Positions 36,004 to 45,460 of a stretch of DNA of 64,000 nt are shown piece after piece. The stretch covers positions 248,001 to 312,000 of the forward strand of contig NZ_BORP01000004.1 in NCBI RefSeq assembly GCF_018333235.1. Direction: 5' to 3'. Under the pieces are notes generated by a model. That model did not search any database. It was not told where the DNA came from and worked only from the letters and a program-made list of their open reading frames with translations. Numbering within the stretch: the first letter of the stretch is position 1; each line of letters opens with the position of its first letter. The DNA comes from Ornithinibacillus bavariensis. Lineage in GTDB: Bacteria; Bacillota; Bacilli; Bacillales; Amphibacillaceae. The position numbers and the translations under genes were made by a program.

Positions 36004-36198
36004 TTATTTAGGAAGCATTGCTTTGATACGCTTGTAGTCACCAGAAGATACTAAAGTACCTTTACGTAATTTACGTTTTTGCTTTTGAGACTTATGAGCA
36101 AACATATGGCTTGTATAAGCATGTGATCTTTTTACTTTTCCAGATCCGGTTTTTTTGAAACGTTTTGCAGAACCCTTATGGGTTTTCATTTTTGGCAT
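36004..36198 (-). CDS. rpmI: Ribosomal protein L35
   Basis: L35 is a small basic protein of the 50S ribosomal subunit. The 64-residue sequence [20 protein letters not shown] is followed by [20 protein letters not shown] and [20 protein letters not shown], the full-length family pattern. It lies between infC (32 bp gap) and rplT (84 bp gap) on the same strand, and carries a good GAGGAGGAAAT ribosome binding site. Confidence 0.99.
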   Translation of the reverse strand: MPKMKTHKGSAKRFKKTGSGKVKRSHAYTSHMFAHKSQKQKRKLRKGTLVSSGDYKRIKAMLPK

Positions 36199-36230
36199 GT
36201 AGATTTCCTCCTCGAATGCTTAAATGCTTA

Positions 36231-36749
36231 TCATTTATTTTCATTATTTGGAGCAAGCATCATAAACATATTACGACCTTCCATCTTAGGCTTAGATTCC
36301 ACTGTTGCGATATCCTTAACCTCTTCTGCAAAGCGGTCTAATACTTCTTGACCAAGCTCCTTATGCGTAATTGCACGTCCGCGGAAACGAACTGCAGCTT
36401 TTACTTTATCACCTTTTTCAAGGAACTTACGTGCATTCTTTAATTTTGTATTAAAGTCATGATCGCCAATTCCAGGTGTAAAGCGCACTTCTTTAACGTT
36501 AATAACTTTTTGATTTTTGCGAGCTTCTTTATCCTTCTTTTGTTGCTCGTAACGGAATTTACCGTAGTTCATGATTCTACAAACTGGTGGTTTTGCATTA
36601 GGTGCTACCATGACAAGGTCAAGATTTGCTTTTTGAGCAAGTTCTAGAGCCTCTTGACGTGTTTTAACACCTAGTTGATCACCGTTAGAATCAATTAATC
36701 GTACTTCTTTCGCACGAATCTTTTCATTAACGTTCATATCTTTGTTAAT
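36231..36749 (-). CDS. infC: Translation initiation factor IF-3 (AUU start)
   Basis: IF-3 binds the 30S subunit, prevents premature 50S joining and proofreads the start codon. The N-terminal domain starts [20 protein letters not shown], the linker runs through [10 protein letters not shown], and the C-terminal domain has [19 protein letters not shown] and [14 protein letters not shown]. The chosen start is the rare codon ATT at 36747-36749, with GGAGGTGG eight bases upstream, giving 172 residues; this is the classical autoregulated infC start. An upstream ATG at 36839 lies in the leader terminator and is not used. Confidence 0.95.
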   Translation of the reverse strand: MNKDMNVNEKIRAKEVRLIDSNGDQLGVKTRQEALELAQKANLDLVMVAPNAKPPVCRIMNYGKFRYEQQKKDKEARKNQKVINVKEVRFTPGIGDHDFNTKLKNARKFLEKGDKVKAAVRFRGRAITHKELGQEVLDRFAEEVKDIATVESKPKMEGRNMFMMLAPNNENK

Positions 36750-36807
36750 AGCCAGCCACCTCCAAGTGATTTTTGGGTTTCTGATCATTACGGACAAGTT
36801 CTTCAAT

Positions 36808-36950
36808 AAAAAAATGTGGGCACACAAATGCACCCACACGTCTTTTAGTCATTCATAAAGCTGTGAACCAGTCAACTGCTTGTAGGCGTTGAACAGGTGA
36901 GAAGCGGGTGCCTCTACTTGTCTTTTGATCATTCAATTTTATTCAACTGT
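36808..36950 (-). promoter_or_regulatory. L20-type leader with attenuator upstream of infC
   Basis: The untranslated leader between the promoter (36955-36983) and infC ends in a terminator-like hairpin. TGTGGG and CCCACA with inner TGC/GTG (36815-36838) are followed by seven T residues. In Bacillus, L20 binds this leader and promotes premature termination of infC-rpmI-rplT. The leader's position and the terminator fit that mechanism; the L20-binding fold itself was not verified base by base. Confidence 0.75.
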
Positions 36951-36954
36951 TATA

Positions 36955-36983
36955 GATTAACATATGCTTGAATAAAGTGTCAA
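36955..36983 (-). promoter_or_regulatory. SigmaA promoter of infC operon
   Basis: A perfect TTGACA (36978-36983) lies 17-18 bases upstream of TTAATC/TAATCT (36954-36960) on the minus strand, at the head of the infC leader. Confidence 0.65.
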
Positions 36984-37221
36984 CCCTTCATACTCTATTT
37001 AGTATACACTACTTATTCGTTTTTTGGAAGTTTAGTGTAATTCTACTGGTATTTCTCTTTAATTTGTTTAAACATTGCGGCAAAAAGAAAACTATCAATA
37101 ACCAATAAAACCCATGAACTTACCTATCCTAGATGAACAATACACCATCCATTCATTTGGTTTGAATAGGTAACATCGACTTCAAAATTATCATTGAAAG
37201 AAGGTAAAACAAAATAATTAG
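36984..37221. other. Intergenic stretch between infC promoter and thrS terminator
   Basis: Besides the infC promoter and leader on one side and the thrS terminator (37222-37270) on the other, no open frame with a ribosome binding site, repeat or RNA structure was recognised here. Confidence 0.6.
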
Positions 37222-37270
37222 ATAAAAATAAAACCACATGAAATCCGTATCGTGACGATTTCATGTGGTT
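37222..37270 (-). terminator. Terminator of thrS
   Basis: AACCACATGAAATC and GATTTCATGTGGTT form a perfect 14-base stem around an 11-base loop (37232-37270), followed on the minus strand by TTATTTTTAT. It lies about 60 bases after the thrS stop codon. Confidence 0.9.
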
Positions 37271-37333
37271 AAGCACCATTTTATCATAGGCTTTATTCTT
37301 TCTTTTATAGGATCATCTATGCTTAAATAGAAT

Positions 37334-39283
37334 CTATTTCTTTACACGTAATACTTTCTTGTCAATCTCATCTTTGATTAACTTTTCAAAATCAGCATAG
37401 GAAAGTGTTTCTGATTTTTGCTCTCCGTATCTTCTTACATTTACAGCATCATCTTCCATTTCTTTATCCCCAACTACAAGGGCAAATGGAATTTTTTCAG
37501 TTTGAGCTTCACGTATCTTATATCCAATCTTCTCGTCACGCTCATCTACTTCAACACGAATTCCTTGGTATTGTAATTTCTCAGCTACCTTCTTCGCGTA
37601 ATCTAAATGCGCTTGAGGAGAAACTGGAATTACTTTCACTTGAACTGGTGCTAACCATGTAGGGAATGCCCCTTTATATTCCTCAAGAAGGAATGCAACA
37701 AATCGCTCCATCGTTGAAACTACTCCACGGTGAATGACAACTGGGCGATGTTCTTTACCATCTTCTCCGATATAAGAAAGCTCAAATCGCTCTGGTAATA
37801 ACACATCAATTTGAACAGTGGACAATGTCTCATCTTTACCTAAAGCGGTTTTTACTTGGACATCTAGCTTAGGACCATAGAATGCTGCTTCCCCTTCTGC
37901 TTCCACATAGTCTAGGTTCATATCTTCCATTGTTTCCTTTAGGATACTTTGTGTTTTTTCCCACATTTCATCATCATCAATATATTTTTCCTTATCTTCA
38001 GGATCACGATAAGAAAGACGGAAGTAGTAATCGTCTATACCGAAATCTTTGTACACATGCTGAATTAATTCAACAACGCGAATGAATTCTTCCTTTAATT
38101 GATCTGGTCGAGCAAAAATATGGGCATCATTGAGTGTCATTGCACGTACACGCTGTAATCCAGCAAGTGCCCCAGACATCTCATAGCGATGCATAGTTCC
38201 AAGCTCCGCAATACGGACTGGTAGGTTACGATAGCTCCACAATTGGTTTTTAAATACCATCATATGATGTGGGCAGTTCATCGGACGTAGAACCAATTCT
38301 TCATTATCCATTTGCATAGTAGGGAACATATCCTCTTGGTAGTGATCCCAGTGTCCACTAGTTTTATATAGGTCTACATTTGCAAGAACTGGAGTATATA
38401 CATGGTTATAGCCTAGTCTTTCTTCTAAATCAACAATATAGCGCTCAATCTGACGACGAATTGTTGCTCCCTTAGGTAACCAAAGTGGTAATCCCTGACC
38501 AACCTTTTGATTGATTGTAAATATTTCAAGATCTTTTCCAAGCTTACGGTGGTCACGCTCTTTCCGCTCTTCTAAGATATGAAGGTATTCTTCTACCTGA
38601 GATTGTTTTTCAAATGCCGTACCGTAAATACGTTGTAGCTGTTTGTTGTTACTATCCCCACGCCAGTATGCTCCAGAGATACTTAAAAGCTTAAACGCCT
38701 TTAATTTACTAGTTGAAGGTACATGCACACCACGACATAGGTCAAAAAATTCGCCTTGTTTATAGATTGTAACTTGTTCATCATCTGGAATAGCGTCGAT
38801 TAATTCTAATTTTAGGTTATCACCAATTTCAGTAAACATTCTCTTTGCTTCGTCTCGAGTAACCTCAATACGTTCAATTGGTAAATTTTCATCGACAATT
38901 CGCTGCATTTCTTTTTCGATTTTGGATAAATCATCAGGAGTTACCTTCTCCTCCATATCGAAATCATAATAGAATCCCTCTTCAATAACTGGCCCAACAC
39001 CAAATTTTACGTTTTTATATAAACGTTTAATCGCTTGTGCCATTAAATGGGCAGTTGAGTGGCGTGCAATTTCAACACCCTCTTTATTTTTATATGTGAT
39101 AATTTCAATAGCTCCACCTTGGTTTAGCTCACGCTTTAGGTCGTATAGCTTACCATCTAGTTTAATAGCTAAGGCTTGTTTTTTTAAGCCAGGTGAAATG
39201 GAAGCGGCAATTTCTTCACCAGTTGTACCTTGTGGGAAATCCTTACTAGCTCCATCAGGAAAAATGATTTTGATTTCTGCCAT
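37334..39283 (-). CDS. thrS: Threonyl-tRNA synthetase
   Basis: ThrRS charges tRNA-Thr and clears serine mis-charging. The 649 residues hold, in order: a TGS domain (about 1-62); the editing domain with the zinc-type motif [15 protein letters not shown] and later [10 protein letters not shown]; the class II catalytic core ([30 protein letters not shown], and [20 protein letters not shown] with [16 protein letters not shown]); and the C-terminal anticodon-binding domain from about 540 ([20 protein letters not shown]). The zinc ligands C and H of the core are present. A Thr T-box leader lies immediately upstream. Confidence 0.98.
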   Translation of the reverse strand: MAEIKIIFPDGASKDFPQGTTGEEIAASISPGLKKQALAIKLDGKLYDLKRELNQGGAIEIITYKNKEGVEIARHSTAHLMAQAIKRLYKNVKFGVGPVIEEGFYYDFDMEEKVTPDDLSKIEKEMQRIVDENLPIERIEVTRDEAKRMFTEIGDNLKLELIDAIPDDEQVTIYKQGEFFDLCRGVHVPSTSKLKAFKLLSISGAYWRGDSNNKQLQRIYGTAFEKQSQVEEYLHILEERKERDHRKLGKDLEIFTINQKVGQGLPLWLPKGATIRRQIERYIVDLEERLGYNHVYTPVLANVDLYKTSGHWDHYQEDMFPTMQMDNEELVLRPMNCPHHMMVFKNQLWSYRNLPVRIAELGTMHRYEMSGALAGLQRVRAMTLNDAHIFARPDQLKEEFIRVVELIQHVYKDFGIDDYYFRLSYRDPEDKEKYIDDDEMWEKTQSILKETMEDMNLDYVEAEGEAAFYGPKLDVQVKTALGKDETLSTVQIDVLLPERFELSYIGEDGKEHRPVVIHRGVVSTMERFVAFLLEEYKGAFPTWLAPVQVKVIPVSPQAHLDYAKKVAEKLQYQGIRVEVDERDEKIGYKIREAQTEKIPFALVVGDKEMEDDAVNVRRYGEQKSETLSYADFEKLIKDEIDKKVLRVKK

Positions 39284-39348
39284 TTTTTACACTCCTTATA
39301 AAATATTCTTTCTCTTTCGTTGGAGAAGTTACTATTACTCCTGAAATT

Positions 39349-39607
39349 AAAAAACGCCCATCCCTCTGCATTATTGCAAAGGGACGAGCGTTGGTCACGT
39401 GGTTCCACCCTATTTCCCGTATATAAATACGGCTTTAATCTTTAACGCAGATTTACGCTACTTTTTACTAATCCTTCAAAAGTAGAGCTCGAAGGTGGTA
39501 ATCATTCGGCTGTATGAGGAAGCTTTCAGCAAGCTACTTCCCTCTCTGGGCATAACAGGTAACAAATGATCATGTCCTTGTCGTTACTGATAAACCTATT
39601 AAATATA
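39349..39607 (-). promoter_or_regulatory. T-box leader of thrS (Thr specifier ACC)
   Basis: In stem I, AAGG pairs with CCTT and ATCATT with AATGAT. The internal loop between these helices reads TACCA on the 3' side, so the specifier is ACC (Thr) at 39497-39499. The T-box core GGGTGGAACCACG lies at about 39398-39410 on the minus strand. The terminator AACGCTCGTCCCT with AGGGATGGGCGTT and six T residues (39349-39391) ends it. Uncharged tRNA-Thr is the expected inducer. Confidence 0.95.
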
Positions 39608-39613
39608 ATCCAC

Positions 39614-39642
39614 ATTATAGCGCTACTTTTAACAATAATCAA
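39614..39642 (-). promoter_or_regulatory. SigmaA promoter of thrS leader
   Basis: TTGATT (39637-39642) and a perfect TATAAT (39614-39619) are 17 bases apart on the minus strand, at the start of the thrS T-box and just after the ytxC stop codon. Confidence 0.85.
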
Positions 39643-39648
39643 GTCCTG

Positions 39649-40503
39649 TTATTGATTTTTAAAATAATAGGGAAAAGGAAACTTATTAAACGGCTCAAAA
39701 TCAACTCTTTCCTGAAAAACATTGATGACCGTTAATGTTTTTGGCTCTGATGGATGATCACCATAAATTTTGATTTTACGAGGTGCCATTGCAACTAATG
39801 GTGCCAAATTTAACTCATCCTCATCTAAACCAACGATATAAAGCGGTTCCTTTTGCATTAGCACACGTAGCTCCATTCTAGTAAACGGTTTACCACTCGA
39901 TTTAAAAAATGAAAAATCGTTTCCTTGTAGAATATGTACTACATTGTAAGATGGTTCTTTCTTCGCAATATATTCTCTTAACATATTTACAAATTCTTGG
40001 TGGTCCTCTTCTCGTTTATATTCCTCTATTGCCAAACCAACCAAATTTGCTAAATTATCCTTGAAAAGTTTTAACCTAAAATTAACAATGGAATCAAAAT
40101 GTATCGTTGTCGTATTTTTTACATCTGCCACCATCAAGGAATACAATAATTGTATAGGGTCGTCCTTTTGGTTTCTTACCTTGACACTTTCATCATCTTC
40201 ACCGGCAAACAACCAATGTGTTAGATCAACTATCTTTTCAATCTCATCCTGATTAGAGTAATAATAATATTCCTCTACTATTCCCTTTATCATTGTAGTT
40301 AATCGATGGGTAACAAAGACATCGACCATTGCTTTAACAATAGCATCTATTAACACTGAATCAGTTGGATTATACTCTATTTGTAAATGATTCCCCCATT
40401 CTTCACTTGTTTTCCAATGCAATTCAATTTTCTTGTTATAATGGAATAATTGCTCACAAAAACTGATTACTTCTTTGTTAGACGTAAAATAAATATCCAG
40501 CAA
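39649..40503 (-). CDS. ytxC: YtxC family sporulation-associated protein
   Basis: This 284-residue protein matches the YtxC family of spore formers in sequence pattern and location between dnaI and thrS. It begins MLDIYFTSNKEVISFCEQLF and carries the segments LTHWLFAGEDDESV, TTIHFDSIVNFRLKLFKDNL and EFVNMLREYIAKKEPSYNVV. No catalytic motif is visible. The molecular role is unknown; the association with sporulation comes from family annotation only. It is downstream of dnaI by about 165 bp, with a terminator between them. Confidence 0.85.
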   Translation of the reverse strand: MLDIYFTSNKEVISFCEQLFHYNKKIELHWKTSEEWGNHLQIEYNPTDSVLIDAIVKAMVDVFVTHRLTTMIKGIVEEYYYYSNQDEIEKIVDLTHWLFAGEDDESVKVRNQKDDPIQLLYSLMVADVKNTTTIHFDSIVNFRLKLFKDNLANLVGLAIEEYKREEDHQEFVNMLREYIAKKEPSYNVVHILQGNDFSFFKSSGKPFTRMELRVLMQKEPLYIVGLDEDELNLAPLVAMAPRKIKIYGDHPSEPKTLTVINVFQERVDFEPFNKFPFPYYFKNQ

Positions 40504-40626
40504 ATCCTCTCACCCTCATCCAAAACCAAACTGTTACATTATATGGACATAGCTTTTAAAAAATGAATAATCCAGTAAAACTAGTAACTTTAGTAATTGA
40601 AAAAGAGTGATATACCTTAATTTACA

Positions 40627-40664
40627 ATAAAAAAAGTCAATAAAAGATAGACTTTTATTGACTT
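40627..40664 (-). terminator. Terminator of nrdR-dnaB-dnaI
   Basis: AAGTCAATAAAAG and CTTTTATTGACTT form a perfect 13-base stem with loop TCTAT, followed by a T tract, five bases after the dnaI stop codon. Confidence 0.93.
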
Positions 40665-40668
40665 CAAT

Positions 40669-41607
40669 TTAATTCCTACGATTGTCTGCAAAAATTGGTA
40701 CTTCTTGGCTTACTTGTTTAATTCTTTCCATAATTCTGCCCGCTTTGACGGTTTCTATATCACCACGAGTAGACTTGGCTAATTGTTCCTCTAATTGTTC
40801 CATACTGTAATTGGATGTAAAAAACACTGGTAATCTTTCCATCATCCGATACTGTAAAATTGTACCAAGAACCTCATCCCGGAACCATGCTGATTGTGTT
40901 TCTGCACCAATGTCATCAAGCATTAAAACATCAGCCTTTTTAAAATAATCGATTTTTTCATTAATAGAATCATCTTTGATGGATGACTTAATTTCACGGA
41001 CAAATTCCGGCATATAAATTAGCATAGAAGAAATATTATATTTTTTTAATTCGTTTGCGATTGCCCCTAGAAAATATGTTTTTCCTACTCCGAAGGGACC
41101 GTAAAAATAAATTCCTTTTGATGGTATACCATTTTTTAATTCGCTTAAGAAATGTCCCATTTCTATAATAGCCTTGCCTCTATTTGGATCACGATCAATA
41201 CCATCCATCGTAGCCTCTAATATCTCCCTAGGCATATACAAACTTTCTATAAGCTTATGTTGCTGCTGCTCTTTCTCAAACATAATTCGACTATGACACT
41301 TTTCATAAGAAAGATGAATTTCATTATTCTCCACACGAAGTATTGGAGAATATCCTTGCAACATATTCTTACAAGCACCAAAAGACGCACAATGATTACA
41401 TTGTTTGGATTGTGTTTTGTATTCATAGAATTTAATCAAGCTTTTTTCTATTTCTTGCTTTGGTAGGTCAGGATGCAGAGACAAAAATTCCTTAATTTCC
41501 GGGTCTTGTAAGACCTCATTTCGTATTTTTACATAATTTTCCTGGAAATTCTCATTTTTTTCCATCCATTTTTTTAATGTAGATTGTACTGGTTTCATTT
41601 CAATCAT
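40669..41607 (-). CDS. dnaI: Primosomal protein DnaI (helicase loader)
   Basis: DnaI is the AAA+ ATPase that loads the replicative helicase DnaC at the origin, with DnaB and DnaD. The N-terminal half holds a zinc-binding cysteine set, C70, C73 and C79 plus C104, in KQCNHCASFGACK and YEKCHSR. The AAA+ domain has Walker A GPFGVGKT at residues 170-177, Walker B VLMLDDIGAE, and the sensor region FFTSNYSMEQLEEQL. The 312-residue length matches B. subtilis. Its start overlaps the end of dnaB by four bases. Confidence 0.96.
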   Translation of the reverse strand: MIEMKPVQSTLKKWMEKNENFQENYVKIRNEVLQDPEIKEFLSLHPDLPKQEIEKSLIKFYEYKTQSKQCNHCASFGACKNMLQGYSPILRVENNEIHLSYEKCHSRIMFEKEQQQHKLIESLYMPREILEATMDGIDRDPNRGKAIIEMGHFLSELKNGIPSKGIYFYGPFGVGKTYFLGAIANELKKYNISSMLIYMPEFVREIKSSIKDDSINEKIDYFKKADVLMLDDIGAETQSAWFRDEVLGTILQYRMMERLPVFFTSNYSMEQLEEQLAKSTRGDIETVKAGRIMERIKQVSQEVPIFADNRRN

Positions 41608-42959
41608 CCTTGCAAATGACTATTTTTTCCGCCACTAGAATATTTGTTCAAGATACTTTCCATTTCTTGTAGTTCTACTTCACTGATCGTATCGGTTTGT
41701 ATAGTGGTAGTCTTTTGTTTTCTTTCCTTAAACCAATCTGGAACAACTTCTTTAGAAGACTGTTTTCGGTATGTTCGTTGATTTTGTTTTTTCTCTATTG
41801 ATTGGCGGTATCGCTCTTTTTCTCTTTTGGCAAATTCCATCGCTTCTTTAGCTGTTTTTAAATTTGCTCGTGACCAGTGACTTGCAATCGTCTCTAGATA
41901 TGCCTTCGAAAGCTTCATATTAGTTTGTAATAATACGTAATGTATTAATACATTCATTACTGGAGAAGGTAGACCTTGGGTTGTCATAATTTCTCGAATT
42001 ACCTTTAAATCTTGTTCAGAAGCATGGTTACCACTAGATAGATCCTCTAGCAATTGCTTCGGAGAAATCCTCTCTAATTCAAGAATGAACTGCTCTTCTT
42101 TAGTGATTGGCTGCTGCCTATTCGTTGGAGCTGGTTCTGCCTCTCGTGTAACCAATTGTACACTCGCCTCTTTACGTGCATTCTTAAAGGTGTCATGACA
42201 GGCTTCTTTAAATTCATCAATATCAAGATAATTTTCATCTGTTAATGCCCAAAGAACACATTTTTCGACTTCATATTCAGCTAATCCATATAAGTGCATC
42301 ATTTGAGTAATAATTCGCTTGTTTTCAGTAGTTAACACCCGTCTATAAGGTATCATTCGAGACTTCAGCATATGCTCCATCCAGGAAAAATCAATGGAAT
42401 CTATATGTGGACCTTGATTCTCGGGAATTCTCTCAACTTTATGGTAGGCATTTGCATCTGGAATTATCGTATCAAAAACTTCATGGAATGATGCTGTTAC
42501 ATTTTGACCACTTGGCTGTTCGAAATGACCAACATAATGCGACTTAAGCATTGAATATTTATCTTGTCCCACATGATGGAATAATAATTGTGATAGCATA
42601 GCATCTTTAAAGAAGTCATTTGGAGAAAAAGGACTTTGTAAAACATAATAATAGACTGTTTGCTCTGGTGTTTTATTTTCAAAGGTCTTTAGTAGTCCTA
42701 TTCCTTCCAACCTTAGTCTTGCCTCATATATATCAACTAATGATATGTTTAAGTAATTCATGATTGTATGGTGTGTCTGAATAGGTGCTATTTCTTTAAA
42801 CTCCATTTCATGAAGTAAGGTTTGATAAAGCATCACTGCTTTTATACCAATTAAAGGTAAATATAGATGGGTTAACGATTTTGAATAATCTACTGGTAGA
42901 TTACCATGTAAGTCGACCATATAGCCATCTACTGGCAAGATTTTTCCAATATAGTTCAT
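41604..42959 (-). CDS. dnaB: Replication initiation and membrane attachment protein DnaB
   Basis: This is the Firmicute DnaB, a helicase co-loader (not the replicative helicase), which acts with DnaD and DnaI at oriC. It has two DnaB/DnaD-type domains: the N-terminal winged-helix region (HLYLPLIGIKAVMLYQTLLH) and a C-terminal DDBH2 region (SPVMNVLIHYVLLQTNMKLS, followed by KAYLETIASHWSRANLKTAK). The latter carries the characteristic Trp-Asn-like YxxxIAxxWxR motif. The length of 451 residues is slightly below the 472 of B. subtilis. It lies between nrdR and dnaI. Confidence 0.94.
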   Translation of the reverse strand: MNYIGKILPVDGYMVDLHGNLPVDYSKSLTHLYLPLIGIKAVMLYQTLLHEMEFKEIAPIQTHHTIMNYLNISLVDIYEARLRLEGIGLLKTFENKTPEQTVYYYVLQSPFSPNDFFKDAMLSQLLFHHVGQDKYSMLKSHYVGHFEQPSGQNVTASFHEVFDTIIPDANAYHKVERIPENQGPHIDSIDFSWMEHMLKSRMIPYRRVLTTENKRIITQMMHLYGLAEYEVEKCVLWALTDENYLDIDEFKEACHDTFKNARKEASVQLVTREAEPAPTNRQQPITKEEQFILELERISPKQLLEDLSSGNHASEQDLKVIREIMTTQGLPSPVMNVLIHYVLLQTNMKLSKAYLETIASHWSRANLKTAKEAMEFAKREKERYRQSIEKKQNQRTYRKQSSKEVVPDWFKERKQKTTTIQTDTISEVELQEMESILNKYSSGGKNSHLQG

Positions 42960-42987
42960 CTTAACCCTTCCTTTTTAAAGTATCTGC

Positions 42988-43449
42988 TTAATTCTTCTTA
43001 TCTGTGATTAAATCTTTTAGTTCATCTAAGAACACATTGATGTCCTTGAATTGGCGATATACGGAAGCAAAACGAACATAAGCCACATCATCGACCTTGG
43101 AAAGTCGTTCCATTACCATTTCTCCTACATCTTTACTATCAATTTCAGAAGCACCAATATTCCGTAGCTCTTTCTCGACATCAAATGCAATTTCTTCCAT
43201 TTGGTCAATAGAAACAGGTCTTTTCTCACAGGCTTTTATTAAACCGCGGACAAGCTTTTCCCTGCTAAACTCTTGTCTTGTCCCATCTTTTTTTACAACG
43301 ATTAATGGAACTTCCTCAATCCGTTCAAACGTAGTAAATCGGTAGCCACATTTCTCACATTCTCTTCTTCTACGAATGGAACGGCCATCTTCAATTGGTC
43401 TAGAATCTAACACTTTCGTATTTTTATAATGACAATTAGAGCATCTCAT
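42988..43449 (-). CDS. nrdR: Transcriptional repressor NrdR
   Basis: NrdR represses ribonucleotide reductase genes in response to (d)ATP. The N-terminal zinc ribbon has C3, C6, C31 and C34 ([31 protein letters not shown]). The ATP-cone domain follows, from about residue 48 to 138 ([20 protein letters not shown]). The start is the ATG at 43449; a GTG one codon upstream is less well spaced from GAGG. The length is 153 residues. It lies upstream of dnaB, as in other Bacillaceae, probably in one operon with dnaB and dnaI. Confidence 0.97.
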   Translation of the reverse strand: MRCSNCHYKNTKVLDSRPIEDGRSIRRRRECEKCGYRFTTFERIEEVPLIVVKKDGTRQEFSREKLVRGLIKACEKRPVSIDQMEEIAFDVEKELRNIGASEIDSKDVGEMVMERLSKVDDVAYVRFASVYRQFKDINVFLDELKDLITDKKN

Positions 43450-43473
43450 CACATAAACCTCATTTTTTCATGC

Positions 43474-43863
43474 TTAGTTTTGTTTATCCAATAAAGGAAG
43501 GTCTTTATTTATTCTCTCGTATAACTTTTTTATTAGCTTCGAACTATAACCAAAATCAAAAGGTAATGCTGACTCCGTTGTAACAGTGAAATCAATTGCG
43601 GTTTGGTATGGGCGAACCATAATAACCGTTCCGATAACAAACGCCTTTTTTCCTTTTACAACATGGAAGCTAATTTCTCCGTGATCAGTAGAAACAGAGT
43701 TGATTTTGTATTCACTAGAGCCACTTATTATTTCTTCTAATTTTGCTAGGCCCTTATCTTTAGTAGTTTTATAATAATGTGTTTGGAGATCCTTATCCCA
43801 ATGTTTTTCAGACGTCTCCGCACGATTATTAAAATACTTCGATAATGTATTTCCTAAAGACAT
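43474..43863 (-). CDS. Conserved small cytosolic protein, unknown function
   Basis: This 129-residue soluble protein has no signal or membrane segment. It begins MSLGNTLSKYFNNRAETSEK, continues with SLQTHYYKT-like text (DLQTHYYKTTKDKGLAKLEE), and has a beta-strand part (HGEISFHVVKGKKAFVIGTV, followed by YQTAIDFTVTTESALPFDFG). It resembles an uncharacterised Bacillaceae family of cytosolic proteins, but I cannot name a domain. It is 20 bp or so upstream of nrdR on the same strand, so it is likely the first gene of the nrdR-dnaB-dnaI unit. In B. subtilis speD and gapB occupy this neighbourhood. Confidence 0.72.
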   Translation of the reverse strand: MSLGNTLSKYFNNRAETSEKHWDKDLQTHYYKTTKDKGLAKLEEIISGSSEYKINSVSTDHGEISFHVVKGKKAFVIGTVIMVRPYQTAIDFTVTTESALPFDFGYSSKLIKKLYERINKDLPLLDKQN

Positions 43864-44187
43864 TCAATTCAACTCCCATATCTTTACGTCCGCTTTACAG
43901 TTACTCTTTTTATTTTAACATGTTTTTAAGGATTACCCTAGTATAATTTTTGCTAGAGGGGAACACGGAAGCTTCAATCGAAGCTTACTGGATGGATATG
44001 TCTAGTGAAAGCATAGGGTTGATTAATGAAAATATGGTTATAGGCTAAGAGCATGCTCTCAATAATGATAAACAAGTACTCAGGGACTGTTAGCATGTAC
44101 TAATTTGTGAGACCTTCGTACCTTAGGTCAAGCGTATATGTCCGATTTTAAAAATTATTTACCATTTCTTCCCTTAACAAAGTACAA
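43864..44187. other. 324-bp gap, no recognisable gene
   Basis: No intact gene is seen. One stretch on the plus strand (about 43957-44049) stays open for 30 codons without a ribosome binding site and then stops. A small inverted repeat, AAGCTTC-AATC-GAAGCTT, occurs near 43968-43985. In B. subtilis the speD gene lies next to gapB; no speD sequence is present here. Confidence 0.5.
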
Positions 44188-44230
44188 TAAAAAAAGAGTT
44201 AGGCACAAAGTAGCCACCTAACTCTTTTTT
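44188..44230 (-). terminator. Terminator of gapB
   Basis: AAAAAAGAGTTAGG and CCTAACTCTTTTTTT form a 14-base stem on the minus strand, with the T run downstream. It is 17 bases past the gapB stop codon. Confidence 0.92.
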
Positions 44231-44247
44231 CCAGCAGTAATCTATAA

Positions 44248-45279
44248 TCATGAAACAGAAACTTTCTTATTCACTAAAAAACTACCAACATATTTCACAA
44301 GGTCTACAACTCTAGCAGAATAACCCCACTCATTATCATACCATGCTAGCACTTTAATTTTATTATCCCCCATTACCATTGTGGACAATCCGTCAATAAT
44401 AGCTGAATATGGTGAGGTTGTAAAATCTATCGAAACCAAAGGTTCATCACTAAACTCCATGATCCCCTTTAATTCACTTTTAGCAGCTGTCCGGAACACT
44501 TGATTGACTATTTCAGCTGTAACTGGTTCTTCTACATCAACTACCAGATCGACCAAAGAGACGTTTGGAGTTGGTACACGTAAAGCCATACCATGCATTT
44601 TACCATTTAAATGTGGGAGCACTTCCCCTAATGCTTTGGCTGCACCTGTAGAGGTTGGAATAATGGATTGCGTACATCCCCTTGCCCTTCGTAAATCTTT
44701 ATGTGGATTATCTAGATTCTTTTGGTCATTCGTAAAAGCGTGAACTGTAGTCATTAAACCATTCACAATGTTAAAATTGTCATCTAAAACTTTTACAACT
44801 GGTGCTAAACAATTTGTAGTACATGATGCATTCGATATGACATCGTCTTGATCCTCATCATACGAATGATGATTTACTCCCATTACAATAGTTTTATCTA
44901 CTTGTTTACCAGGTGCTGTAATGACAACTTTTTTAGCTCCTGCAACTAGATGTAATCCTGCATCAGTTTTTGATTTAAATTTACCTGTAGCATCAATCAC
45001 CACATCAATATCTAAGTTACTCCAGGGTAGTTTATCCGGCTCTCTAGAATTAACAAGTTCAATTTGTTTACCATTAATTTCAAGTCCATTTTTAAGCGCT
45101 TTCACTTTTCCATTAAAAATGCCGTGTACACTATCATACTTAATAAGATGTGCTAAAGTTTCTGGAGGATAGCTCGCATTAACAGCTACAACGTCTAACG
45201 TTGGATCTGTCACCGCTTGCCTAAAAACCATTCTTCCTATTCTCCCAAAGCCACTGATGGCAATACGTGTTTTATTCAT
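44248..45279 (-). CDS. gapB: Glyceraldehyde-3-phosphate dehydrogenase, gluconeogenic type
   Basis: GapB catalyses the NADP-linked, gluconeogenic direction of the GAPDH reaction. The N-terminal Rossmann motif ISGFGRIGRMVFRQA is followed by AVNASYPPETLAHLIKYDSV. The second-strand region lacks the acidic residue typical of NAD-specific GapA and reads VNAS, as in GapB. The catalytic cysteine is in SNASCTTNCLAPVVKVLDD, near C153, with AWYDNEWGYSARV at the C-terminus. GGGAGGAG points to the ATG at 45277-45279, giving 343 residues; a start five codons earlier lacks a site. In B. subtilis gapB is repressed by CcpN on glucose. Confidence 0.95.
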   Translation of the reverse strand: MNKTRIAISGFGRIGRMVFRQAVTDPTLDVVAVNASYPPETLAHLIKYDSVHGIFNGKVKALKNGLEINGKQIELVNSREPDKLPWSNLDIDVVIDATGKFKSKTDAGLHLVAGAKKVVITAPGKQVDKTIVMGVNHHSYDEDQDDVISNASCTTNCLAPVVKVLDDNFNIVNGLMTTVHAFTNDQKNLDNPHKDLRRARGCTQSIIPTSTGAAKALGEVLPHLNGKMHGMALRVPTPNVSLVDLVVDVEEPVTAEIVNQVFRTAAKSELKGIMEFSDEPLVSIDFTTSPYSAIIDGLSTMVMGDNKIKVLAWYDNEWGYSARVVDLVKYVGSFLVNKKVSVS

Positions 45280-45326
45280 CGATACTCCTCCCAATATGTT
45301 ATACTAATTATCAATATTTTAGATAA

Positions 45327-45354
45327 AGTATAACATAATTAACTTTAAAAGTAA
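45327..45354 (-). promoter_or_regulatory. Candidate gapB promoter
   Basis: TATACT (45327-45332) lies 16 bases downstream of TTACTT on the minus strand, about 48 bp before the gapB start. The -35 is weak; the operator of CcpN was not identified. Confidence 0.4.
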
Positions 45355-45460
45355 TCATTAAATAGTTAAAATCAGATGAAATATTTCGAATGAAAGCAAG
45401 AAATCCTTGCTAGATTTTTCCTGTATATCTTGAGAAAATTTATTTAAGGAGTGGATGATC

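Noticed and set aside
36750-36839. Thirty-codon N-terminal extension of infC
   Set aside because: It would overlap the leader terminator, and the strong Shine-Dalgarno lies before the ATT at 36747-36749.
43957-44049. Possible decayed gene upstream of the gapB terminator
   Set aside because: Open for 30 codons only, no ribosome binding site and no recognised family; too weak to call a pseudogene.
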